64,000 nt of DNA, from NCBI GenBank assembly GCA_036346255.1, contig CM070634.1:84695020-84759019 (forward strand). The letters run 5' to 3'. Position numbers and translations under genes: made by a program. The notes below the pieces were generated by a model that was given only the letters and a program-made list of their open reading frames with translations, was not told the origin of the DNA and searched no databases. Source of the DNA: Ampelocalamus luodianensis (Eukaryota > Streptophyta > Magnoliopsida > Poales > Poaceae). Below are positions 25,401 to 36,000 of the stretch, piece by piece; position 1 is the first letter of the stretch; each line of letters starts with the position of its first letter.

Positions 25401-26182
25401 GAAGTTTACGAACCGTTTTGTTATGATCGGTGCGGCCACACCGGTTATATCGTGTGGGTAAAGTGTACAACCTCTGCAGAGTGTTAAACAATCTATTCGA
25501 ATAGCCGCGTCCTCGGTCATGGACATGCTCGGTGATTTCACACGAGGTAGATTTTAGTAAAACTATTGGGAAGGGACAATTGTGTGATTTAATTCATATG
25601 GTGTGTGAAAGAATTTGTTTAGGCTATGTGTCTTTGTGAAAACAAGCTGTTAAATTATTATTGTCTATTTGTTTTGAATTATACTTTCAATCTATTACTT
25701 GTATTCAATTGCAAATATTGCATTTACGCAAAATAACCACGAAACCATTTCCTTTGGAATAAGCCTGCATCTATACATTGCATTCTGTGGTATGACTTGC
25801 GAGTACGGTTGTGTACTCACGCTTGTTGTAAAACTTGCGCCCAAACCTACAGAGTGGAGGAATCGTCAGTCAACAAGGTCTACTTCAAGAATCGAGAAGA
25901 ACTAGGTCGCGCTTTGACCACGATTGCTGTGGGCATATGGATGGGCTTCACCGAAGTTATTCCGTTTCGTTCGCCGCACTTCATTGAGCTATTAAGCCTA
26001 CGAGGCATTAATTGTAAGCTTTGACCTTAAGGTCTTTACTCGATATTTATTGTTATTTGCCTATTTATTAGTCATCTTTGTATATGGAAATGATATTTCA
26101 TCGATGTTGCCCTTTGTGTGCACTAGCGTGATCTGGACTAGTGCGATATACAGAGGTCCGAGTGTAATTTTGGGTCCCGACA
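22497..26182. mobile_element. 3.7-kb gypsy-type solo LTR
   Basis: A single 3686-bp unit begins TGTAACGTCCCAAAATT and ends AATTTTGGGTCCCGACA, with a perfect 5-bp TSD GCAAT (22492-22496 and 26183-26187). There is no internal domain or second LTR, so it is the product of LTR-LTR recombination. Ends of the TGTCGGGACCC type occur in large grass gypsy families. On the plus strand a TATA-like CATATAAAAGC at about 22,912 precedes a GC-rich segment (22,930-23,640), the likely promoter and leader. The minus orientation cannot be excluded. Open frames inside are not convincing genes. Confidence 0.85.
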
Positions 26183-26605
26183 GCAATTCACCCATCGGTC
26201 CAACCCTAGTCAGTCACCTCCATGTTAGGTCTCCAGGATCGAATCGATCCCCAAATTCCCCATCCTTTGCCCTAGCAGCCAGCCAACCCTAGCCCCAGTG
26301 CCGTCGTGGCCGTGCGCTCGTGCGGTGTTGTCCGGCGACCGGTGTCTCCATGACTCCATCTACGACGATGACTTATACATGAGCGTAGTGAGCTGCTGAG
26401 CTGTGACATTGAGATTGGGAGCACATCGGCTGAACTATTGTAAGTTCTGAAAATATCGAATCCTCCATCTTTGTTTTTAATCTTGTGCAATGTTCGGTTG
26501 TTCTACTTCTTGTTCAATCTAGTTAGTCACAATATCAGAATTTCTATTTGTAAATATAGATTTATAGAGCACTAAAATATGAAGAAGAATAAAGACAAAG
26601 ATAAA

Positions 26606-27055
26606 GTTCTTAAACTTGATAAGTTTTATCCTAAAGATATCTCGAACACAGATTTGGTGTAACTTTCTTTGCAAATATCTCGAATATAGATTTGGTGTAA
26701 CTTTCTTTGCAACTTAATATTTTTATTGTTGACATGCGCAAGATACAAGGTTTTGGGAAGTGAAGAATCTCAGTGAGCTCTATATTAAACTTGTTGAGAC
26801 AAAGAAGCATGATCATTATAAATTTGTTTATTTGCGGCTCAAATTGGTGTTAATCCTTCATGTGGCTACTGCAAGTGTAGAGATGGCATTTTCGGCAATG
26901 AACCATGTGGAAAAACAAGCTAAGAAATAGCACGAGTGAACAATGCTTGAATAATTGCTTAGTTACATACATTGAATGTGAGCTTTTTTACAAGTTAGTG
27001 ATAATGTTGTCATCAATCGCTTTAAAAGCATGAAAGAACGTCGTATCAAGTTGTA
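26606..27055 (+). pseudogene. hAT transposase C-terminal remnant
   Basis: Frame-shifted translation gives LDKFYPKDISNTDLV, then VKNLSELYIKLVETKKHDHY, then LVLILHVATASVEMAFSAMN. The last matches the hAT dimerisation signature, normally ..ATASVERAFSAM... In-frame stops and a frameshift make it non-functional. A ~39-bp tandem duplication (about 26,636-26,713, atatctcgaa.a.agattt) disrupts the middle. It lies inside the hAT ends at 22300-27199, consistent with being that element's own transposase. Confidence 0.8.
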
Positions 27056-27528
27056 ATTTTAAAAAATATTTTGTGTTGTTGGTTGTTGTGCAAATATGTA
27101 ATTTGTCACATTTGAACTTCCGTACTATATCATTTGAACTTTTCTACTAGAATGAATGTGTCTTAAGTTCGTACCACCATCATCAAAATCCTGGCACTAG
27201 TTCATATGTACCACATTTCAGGTAGTTCTCCAGGGACGATAAATTTCACGGTATAGTATTTCAACGACACTAGCACTATCATGTAAAATGTTCATATCGA
27301 CTTTTCAGGTACATTTCCGAGGACTGTAAAATTTCTCATTAGTATTCGATCGACACTGGCGCTATCGTATTCAATGTTTATAATTTTATATATATCACCT
27401 TTTCAGGTACGTCTCCACGGCCTGTAGATTTTCTTTTCTTTCTGAAACTTGAAGGCCTGTAAATTTTGTCAGTAGTATTCCATAGACACTGGCGCTATCA
27501 TATTCAACGCTCGTGCACTTCGCCTTTT

Positions 27529-29054
27529 CCAACCGGAACATGTATGGGCAACCGCCGCTATTACTCTCCCCGGCTGAAACGGCCTTGCGGACGATCAAAC
27601 ACCTGATAGGCATTGCTCTCACTTCTGTGTTCTGGTCCGTCATCCGTGTTGAACCGCTCGATTGATCGGCCGGCGGCGCCATGCGTGTACATGTTCTTCG
27701 CTCATATATCCCTGTATTCCAGCCTCCATTCCCGTTGGCTCAAAGGCACTTTTGGAGCCACTTAAGTGATTACAAAACTGCAGCTTTATGGAGTGGTTGA
27801 TTGATCCAAGGCAAACTTAAGGATGCACTTTTGCTGTGCCTTTGATGAGTTCCCAGTTGAGCTTAAGACATGACATGGTACTTTTCCCTTTAAAAGGTGG
27901 GGAAAGTAAAACATAGCAGGTTCGTGTGCCGTGCCACTAACAGTTTGTGCTCTAGTATAAAGTTTATCATCTCACATGCTTCTTTTGAAGCTGAAGATTT
28001 TCTCTTGCTCATGCAAACGAGCCTTGATCACAACCTGCAGAAATGCTCACTTGCATGCATGGACAGATGGGCCTGAAACCCAGGCCGAATAATGCTTCTG
28101 TCTTTCAACACATGTCATGGCCAAACCTCGCATTCTCCCTGCTCACGAGAAATCTTACCAAGAAATATGACACGTATTGATAATTCGCATCAGTTTGGGA
28201 GTACATGTGTTCTTACTCTTTTTTTTTTCTGTCAGTGTTGTAGGAAGAGAGTAGTAGGTTACAAAATTAATCTGCATTGCCTCAGGAGTACATGCACAAA
28301 TCGTCATCAATTGAGTTGGTAGAGGAACATAACAAAATGCCGCCTTTCACGGTTCGATTCCCGTTGTTTTTCCCAATCTTTCATGCAGGACTTGCAACTC
28401 TGACAACGTTGTTCTTTCAGCCCATGTATATATCCGGTATGAAACAGATGGTAACAAAACGGATAGCATTCTTACGCTGGGAATCGTTTGATCTCTCCTT
28501 TTTATCCCTGTAATCTGTCGCTGTTGTGGCATCGGCAGATGGAACGTAGCAATCAATCTCAGGCAAGTGTGCATCCATCCAAGCCTGTCAAGTAATTATT
28601 CGGCGTGCATGAGCACGACAAATGTTATAAAGAGTGTCAAATGGCGTTCCAGAAGGACATGTATATGCGTGCATCAAACTTTAGCATTCCTGCAAGGGCA
28701 CAATATATGTTATCTCACGCAGTTATGCTCTTTAGTTTACACGTTGGTATGATCCTGATGACTAATGCCATGCTAATGCACAGTGCAGCTCCCGGAAATT
28801 AAGAATGACCTGTTTGGATACACTGTGATCCGTCTAAATCCCTTTTGATTGAGTCCAAATTTGAACTAAAATTTCTTCAAACCGAACTAAAATTTCTTCC
28901 ACGGATTGGTTCTAATCGCTCGTTATCCAAACAATTACAGCACCAAAATTCCGGATTTTTCACGGCCCATTGGTTCCTGGTCCAACTTTGGGCCAGACCG
29001 AGGCGTAATGATGTTGCCAGATCCAACCGAACACTGCAGCTCGGCCCCACGACG
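27529..29054. other. Intergenic, nothing supported
   Basis: No recognisable gene. The minus-strand frame at 27395-27682 overlaps the tandem array and has no family features. A cctgtttggata...ttatccaaac pair around 28,810-28,930 may be an eroded MITE. Confidence 0.35.
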
Positions 29055-29415
29055 GTGGATACTGAATGGCCGTATTTTTTTCAATTTAACCATTTTTTCG
29101 TTAAAACTCCACATTTATACCCCTGCTCGTCTTATTTCCGATTTTGGACCCGGTGGCGCCATGACTCACGGCGCCGAGCTAACTGACTCGGCGCCATGAC
29201 TCATGGCGCCGAGTCTGCCACTCAGCCGCCGTGGCGGCGGCGTGAGTCATGCTGCGTGGCGGTACCTCGGCGCCATGAGTCATGGCGCCGAGCTGTGTTA
29301 GCTTCGGCGCCGTGAGTCACGGCGCCATTCTCGTCCAAAATCGGCGAGCAGGGTATAAATGAGTTTCAACGAAAAAGAGTTAAATTGAAAAATTCGATCT
29401 TGAATGGCCACGAAG
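29055..29415. mobile_element. Foldback element with GGCGCC/TGASTCA palindromes
   Basis: Left arm (gaatggccg...tttcaatttaac.....tttcgtt.aaactc..atttataccc.tgctcg...gattttggac) is repeated inverted on the right (29,330-29,410). The core holds four 21-bp palindromes GGCGCC-ATGASTCAT-GGCGCC or near variants, at 29155-29175, 29190-29210, 29269-29289 and 29306-29326. No TSD could be read with confidence, so the superfamily is open. Confidence 0.6.
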
Positions 29416-29451
29416 CCAAACTCTGCCCAATCTCCACCAAGCCATCGGTTG

Positions 29452-29503
29452 ATCTGGGTGTACCACGTGGATCGCGAATCTGGGTGTACCACGTGGATCG
29501 TGA
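29452..29503. repeat. 26-bp tandem duplication with G-box
   Basis: Two adjacent copies of atctgggtgtaccacgtggatcg.ga. Each contains the palindromic G-box core CCACGTGG. Confidence 0.8.
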
Positions 29504-30070
29504 ATTTCATCCGCGATCCACTTTTTTATGGCACTGACAGGTCGGGCCCACGGTCGGGAAGAGTCGGACGGTCTGACATCGAGTCTTAAACAAGTCCAAT
29601 TCGAGCAAATTTAGTATCCAAAATCATGAGATTTGCCAGCATTTCAAACAGAATTCGTCAGATTTCTTGAATTTTATATTTCAACCATTAATACAATTCA
29701 AGTCTTGCTTGGGGAGCTAGTTAAAACCAAGATTTAGCATAGCATTCTTTTCGCCTAAGGATAATATGCTGGATTATGGGGGGGGGTGGTTTCTCAGATC
29801 AGCTTATTTATATTATTTAGAGGTTCAACTGAGCTAAAACCGAGCTGAACTTGAGACGGGGATTGTTCGTGGACCAGGAGTTCTTTCTTTAGATACAAGG
29901 CAAAGCTTATTAAGAAAGCCAAGTAGGCAACAAACTTTATGCTGGGGATGTCAGCTTTACATAAAAGGAGTTCAAACTCGACTCAAAAACCACTTTGCTA
30001 CTATCACTATTACCCACCCCCTACCAACAGCGACATGCACACACAAAGAAACATATAACCTCCAACTTCT
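29504..30070. other. Intergenic, GLR 3' flank
   Basis: This is downstream of the GLR stop on the minus strand. The last ~200 bp is the likely 3' UTR. No gene is seen. A G9 run lies near 29,779. Confidence 0.35.
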
Positions 30071-33000
30071 TCATACAAAAGCTCTAAACACGGCAATCAC
30101 AGACTTGAACTCGCTTTCATCCTGCTCATCAATGATAGTGCATCGACGAAGTTCATGCACAAACTTCTTGATCTTGGCCAGGAGTTCTTTCACCCCTGTA
30201 AATGACAAGCGAACCATTGCACATAACCTTGCTTGTTTGTGGATTTGTGTCATGTTTCCCTTTGGCTGCAGTTTCTTCTTCTGACTGGTGTTTTTCACCT
30301 GCGCCTCCTTTATTTTCTTCTTGTGACAAGTTCTGTTCTAAATCACCATTTTGATATTCTTCTTGTTTGTTTTTGTAGAAAAAGATTATCAAGGCGACCA
30401 AAAGGGAAGATGTCGAGGCAACTCCGGTAAGGATGATGGGTCCTGTAAAATTGGCAAAGGTGAGACCGCCTTTACCAGTGACTGTGCCCACATTTTTGCA
30501 CTTGTTTTGATCTCCTATCCATTTCTTCTCAATTTGAATGATAGTTTGTCCCCCTGTTATGTTTAAAATTGCCTGTGAGATGTCACCAAGTAGAGGGGAT
30601 CCCTTTGGAAATGCCTGTTGAAGAACATAACCGTTTTCATTAGCTCAAACTATTTTGCATCCTTATTCAAACTAAAAGCAAGCTGAATTTGAACATTGTT
30701 GTCCAAACTAAACATACGAAACACAGTTAAACTTACAAATCCAAAACCAGCAGACTTATAAATTGGTCCAACCATGGTATATCCCTTGCAGTGCTTTGCA
30801 AGAAATAATTTAATGCATGGAATTTCATCCACAAAGGCAGCAATGCCACCATTCTCGCTTCCCCTTGAAAGGGCGTTATGATAATCTTCAGGGGCATAGG
30901 GCTTGATCTTTGATCTGTGAAAACCGAGTTCTTCCAAAAGACCTTTGACATAGGAACTACGGTCATACCCTACAGATTCTCCATTTTTTAAGAGCTCATA
31001 GACATCTGTTGCAGTTGGTTGGAGCTGTTCTACAGTTAGCATTGATGTCAAGCTTGCAGTGTAACTTGACTTAAGTACTAGAAGAAAAAACAGCCATATG
31101 ACCAACACTATCCGAGATATCAAGCGTTTCACCTTCTCCTCTGCGAATATTACAATAAAGAGTTCAGTTAATTTTCAGATATCTTTAGTCAAAACTCAGA
31201 AAACCAAATTTAATTCATAATATGCTATTGTTGAGCATGGCATATTCTTTATATACATATAATGACAATCTGTACAATCTTGACCTTCTTGCATCTTTCA
31301 AATATAATCTTAGTTTGATTAGTGCAGGCACAATATTTGTCCTTTATTTGGAGCGTTTATGATTTAAGGCATAGCTTATGAAATTAGTACAGTTTGTGGA
31401 AGCCATATGAATTGTATAGTTTTATTTTCCCCAATAGTGGCGATTGGTGAAACCTTTTTGTATGAAAGTACTGTTCTAGGCAAACGCATGTCACCTTGAT
31501 ACTTATGCTGTATCTATCCAGAAACTTGTACAAAAAAGACTGTGATAAGTGCACTCAACTCTCTTCGAACAGGGGAAAATAGATCATTATTGCCAGCTGT
31601 CTAGGAATTGGGCCACGGACATTCCTGTTGTTGCCTAGAAGCTCCAGCAACCATATGACAATTCCTGTGTAGATGAAGAGTGTGATGGTTCCAAACCACA
31701 TGCCTGGTGTTAATGGTTTCAAGAAAATCCATGTATTCTTGTTTGTGCTTTCCTTGACGGGAACAACCATTGCTATCCCTGATTCTGTGTATGGCAGAGT
31801 GAAGTCGACATGCAAAGTTCTGTTGTATTCTATTGTAATGTCTCCGATTGCTATGTCATACTTCTGTCAGAGTATCAAAGAAAATAGTTTAGCCAAGCAT
31901 GTAAAACAAAAAACCTAACCTCTGTGTTAAGAATGCTAGGACTATTTTGCAGATGATATTCTAATGCAAATTTATTGTTTATACCGTGTTATATCATGAA
32001 ATAGGACTCTTAGTTGATGTTATGGACCATGCAACCGGTTACACAACTATTATTGTTAAATGTTAAATTAAATGGCGAAGAAGTTGTACATCATAAATTA
32101 CAAAAAGCATTGTTATAGTTTTGTACAATATATGAACATATGGTCCCACCCATAATTTCATCCTCCAATTGGAATAGTTACCACCAACTGGAGTTAGCAT
32201 TCTTATGAAAGGTTTCACCAGAAGTTACATGAAACAGGAAATATCATAGAATGAAGATCATAAACATATGCAATTTATATTACCGTTTGGCGATCGAACT
32301 TCTGAAGTATTTCTTACCTTCAGATAAACTTGGTAGACAAAATCATCATAGCTCAAGTTTATATTCTCTGTGATGTTAAATATTTTGTATTCATAAGGTA
32401 GTGCATAAGGAAGTCTCTTTACTGCCCCTTCAAATACATCAATTGCAAGGCCACTAGCTTCAGTCACACCTGTGATGGGATCTATTTCAGCATCTATGTA
32501 TTTTGGATATCCACCACCTGTGACTACACCAACTTGAAGTTTCTTCCCACTTACTGGAATTTGCCAGCCCCTTGGCACATTTGTAGATTCTCCTGGCCAA
32601 AACACAAAATTCAGATCAGCTGTGGTGCTCCAATATGTCGCTTCTGATCTTGTATGATGTAATTGCTGAGAAATTCCACCTTGTTCTGTCCAAAATCCAA
32701 TCTCTCTCTTTCCTTTCCCAACTACATTTATTATTTGAAACGTGGAACCTTGCAGGTGCCCATCTGAAATGTCAAAGTAACCACTTAAACCTCTAAATTT
32801 GCTTTGCAATATTGCCTTTAGGAGTGCTGGGCCATTTGCTGAAGTTGCTAAGGTTTCCAAGCTTGTCGAGTTTTTCATGGAGGGTGGTCTCTGAATTATT
32901 GCTTTGATAACCTTTGCATTCTCTGTAGCTTGTGCTACCGCCCAGATCGTATCATATCCCCACAGTCCAAAGATGTTTAGTGTCAGTGCTGGATCATTCG

Positions 33001-36000
33001 GGTTATCAACCCGTGACCTCATATTCCATCTCGTAGTGAAGTTGCCAAGTTGTCCTGTTTTAGGAACGTAAGACTGAACCCCCAAGGCACCATTCATTGC
33101 TTCCACGACTGAAGGATTAAGTGAGTCTATGAGACTGGTTAATTCATGTGTCATTATCCATGCAAACCCTTTGCTCATCATCCCAACCTCTTTTGCCTTT
33201 GTGAAGAGGAGGGAGCCCAAGGAAGCGGACATATGTACGACAAAGACTGTTGTTTGCATCGTCATAAGCTTGCAGAGTTCTTGGGTAATTTGTTCACTTG
33301 TTGCTGCTTGATCTATCGCACTTCTATATGGAACATGAACATCTATCCCTTGGAGGGTGTCGACAAGGTGTGGTATAATACCTCTTCCATTATCACTGTC
33401 TACATAGATAGGCACCACCTCTCTCCATCCATAGGCCTTGATTATGGAGGCTATGGTATTCACTTGTGCAGAGTCATTCAGCGTTGCACGCACAAAATAT
33501 GGAAGACTGCGAGAGGACAGAGAGGGGCACGTTGCTGTGAAGGAGATAACTGGGACTTGACTTCTATTTCCGAGAGCTGATACAAACACAGCTTGAGATG
33601 ATTTCTGTGGGCCGATTATAGCTTGAACATTGTAATTCTCCAGCAAGTTAAGAACTGTGGAATTGCATATGGATAGAAATTTAGTTTTTCATGGGAAGCC
33701 TTGGGTATTTTGTTGCTAACTAGTACTCAAATTTTGAACTCTTAGATCTAGATTCAATGCATGAGATCACTTTGGTTCTTCCCCTAATGAGATATCAACA
33801 AGTATAGTATAGATAAAAAAACTCAAATACTCACAAACCCAAAAAACACTCGAGTACTCCCTAGCAAACCCCAATTATTAAACTCAGGAAGTCATAAATC
33901 AGAAAATTGAATGACTTCAACACACAACTTTAACAAATATAGTATAGTATTTGGTAAAATGGTTTGCCACTCTGCTACATTCTTTCGAAAGGAAAATTTT
34001 CTCTATAACATTGGAAAACTTGTGGCGCCAAAAAAATACCATTGGCTATTACACACACAAATGGTGTCAGTGTCCACATGTCAGTGAGACAATGGTGATA
34101 ATTTTTAAAAGTTTTGACTTCCCCAGTGCTATGCAAATTCCTTTTAAAATAACATTTGATGCCAAGGTTGTCATAATCTTGATTTTAGTCATATGATTCT
34201 ACGTTTCTACGACCTAGATTGACTGGACCGATCCGATCCTATGTTAGAGTATCAATTTAGTAGAATCTTAATATCATTACGATTCTAACAAAAAAATTGT
34301 AGGACCGTGATAATTTTTTTCCTATGATCCTACCCGATTTTAGTAATTTATTATAAATAATTATTTACACATGCCCTATTCATTGTAAATTTTTACTTTT
34401 TATTTCTTCATGTCCATTATAATTTGCATAAATAACAATGATCTTTCCTTTGCACCACATTTTGGTAAACAAAAGTTCTAAAAGTATTTAAAAATATAGA
34501 AGTGTTAAAATACAAGGCAGATTTTCAAAAATATTTCTTTGGTAGAATCAGATAGGATCTTAGATTCTGCATCGATTCTATGATTTGTGATCCTGCTAAA
34601 GAACTTCAAATCCGATTCAGGATCGTGATTCTGACAACCTTGTTTGATGCTACCAAACATACTCCTCTGTTCTCAAATATTTGGGCATTTTTTACCAAAA
34701 AAAATTGTTAACAAATACTTGGTATTTCCGATGTCGTAGGCGAATTACCCATATTAACCTCATGGTTATTAAGGCGGTAAAGCGAGACAAGGCAACCCAC
34801 CCTCCTCACACCTTTTAAGCGCTAAAGCGTGAGGCGAGGCGATGCCTTACGCATCCTAAGGCTGCAATGCAGAGCAGCCGGCAGCAGGTTAGAAGCAAAA
34901 GGCAGCAGGCTGGAAGGTAGTAGAAGATCCCGGCAACAGCAACAGGCCTAATTCTCTAGTCGCAGAAGATCCCGCCTGCCCCACCTGCCCGTCGCCCTGC
35001 TTGGCTGCCCCCGCCTCCTCTTCTCCCCCTGCCCAGCCGAGCGCACGCCACACCACTGCCGCTTTGCCCGCCTCCCTCCACGCCCTTCGCCCGCGCTGCC
35101 TCCTCAGTCCTCCCTCAGCGTCGGGCTGCGCCGCCTCCTCTGGTCCTCCCTCAACTGCAGCGTCGGCCCATGTCACGCCGCCTCCCCTCCCCCTCTTTCT
35201 CTCCGGCTCCCCCTCTCCCTCCGCGCCCCTTCGCCCGCGCTGCCTCCTCCCTCAGCGTCGGGGAGGAGGCACCGAGGAGCTTCGCGACGGCGACGGGGAG
35301 CCGGGAGGAGGAGCCGCGCGACGAGGAACTGCGGGGAGGAGGCGGCAAGGAGGGGGCGACACAAGGCGGAGCGACGCCTTACGCCATCGGTAGCGCCTTA
35401 CCGCCTAAGCGTCGCCTAAGCGACGCCTTAATAAACATGATTAACCTTCCCATCTCCCCTACTTTACCATCTTGTCATTTGTTCTTGTGATAATATTAGA
35501 AGATTTTTGGTCATTTCATTCAAAGTGTGATTGCCTTGCTATGTGTGATTTGGTCAAAAGTGCCATGAATTTGAGAATAGATGAAATATTTATTACAAAA
35601 AGAACTACAAGCAATTTGTGCTAATGAAACTACAGAGCTTAGCTGTAATAGCAAGGAACTGGGCATTTCTAACTAAGTTTAATCTGACCTAACATAATAT
35701 AATTTTCGTATTTATGTAGTCCATAGAACCTTTTCAACTTCTGCACCTGATGTGATTCCTTTTTTTTTCTTACTTGGAAGCTGTTATTAGTTATATATTT
35801 ATTGTCTCGTTTGAGTCTGTGTCTCAAGGATCTCTTCAAAATTGCATGCTGAAAAAGTTCTTCATAATATTCCATTGACATGTGACATGCGTACAACATT
35901 GGCAACATATCAAGACATAGCTACTGTTGAATTGCTTTCATGTGGAACATATGACAAATTGATGACACAATCCTCGTGTTTCTTGCCCCCTGATGCAGCC

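Larger units (their letters stand above)
22300..27199 (+). mobile_element. hAT element, internally deleted and split by a solo LTR
   Basis: It starts CAGTGGCAGAGCTG, the common plant hAT end, and finishes ...CCTGGCACTA, an almost complete inverse. A perfect 8-bp duplication GTTCATAT lies at 22292-22299 and 27200-27207. Without the inserted solo LTR the element is about 1.2 kb. It retains only the C-terminal part of a transposase gene (about 26,606-27,055), so it is a defective derivative. Confidence 0.8.
21910..27528. repeat. Degenerate ~90-bp tandem array, interrupted by insertions
   Basis: Units share the order (tt)cagGTAC.TCTCC..GG.CTGTAAAATTT, then AGTATT..ATCGACACTGGCGCTATC, then .TATTCAATGTTCATA. 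Three are readable on the right, at about 27,204-27,303, 27,304-27,403 and 27,404-27,528. Two to three worn units lie on the left (about 21,910-22,299). The left part is split by the MITE at 22083-22240, and the array as a whole by the hAT element at 22300-27199. The unit is non-coding and its origin is unknown. Confidence 0.6.

Noticed and set aside
22497..26182. Reading this as a DNA transposon because of its inverted ends
   Set aside because: TG...CA termini, the 5-bp TSD and the length suit a solo LTR better. Short inverted termini are normal for LTRs.
27395..27682. 95-codon minus-strand ORF
   Set aside because: It overlaps the degenerate tandem array and has no family features. Treated as chance.
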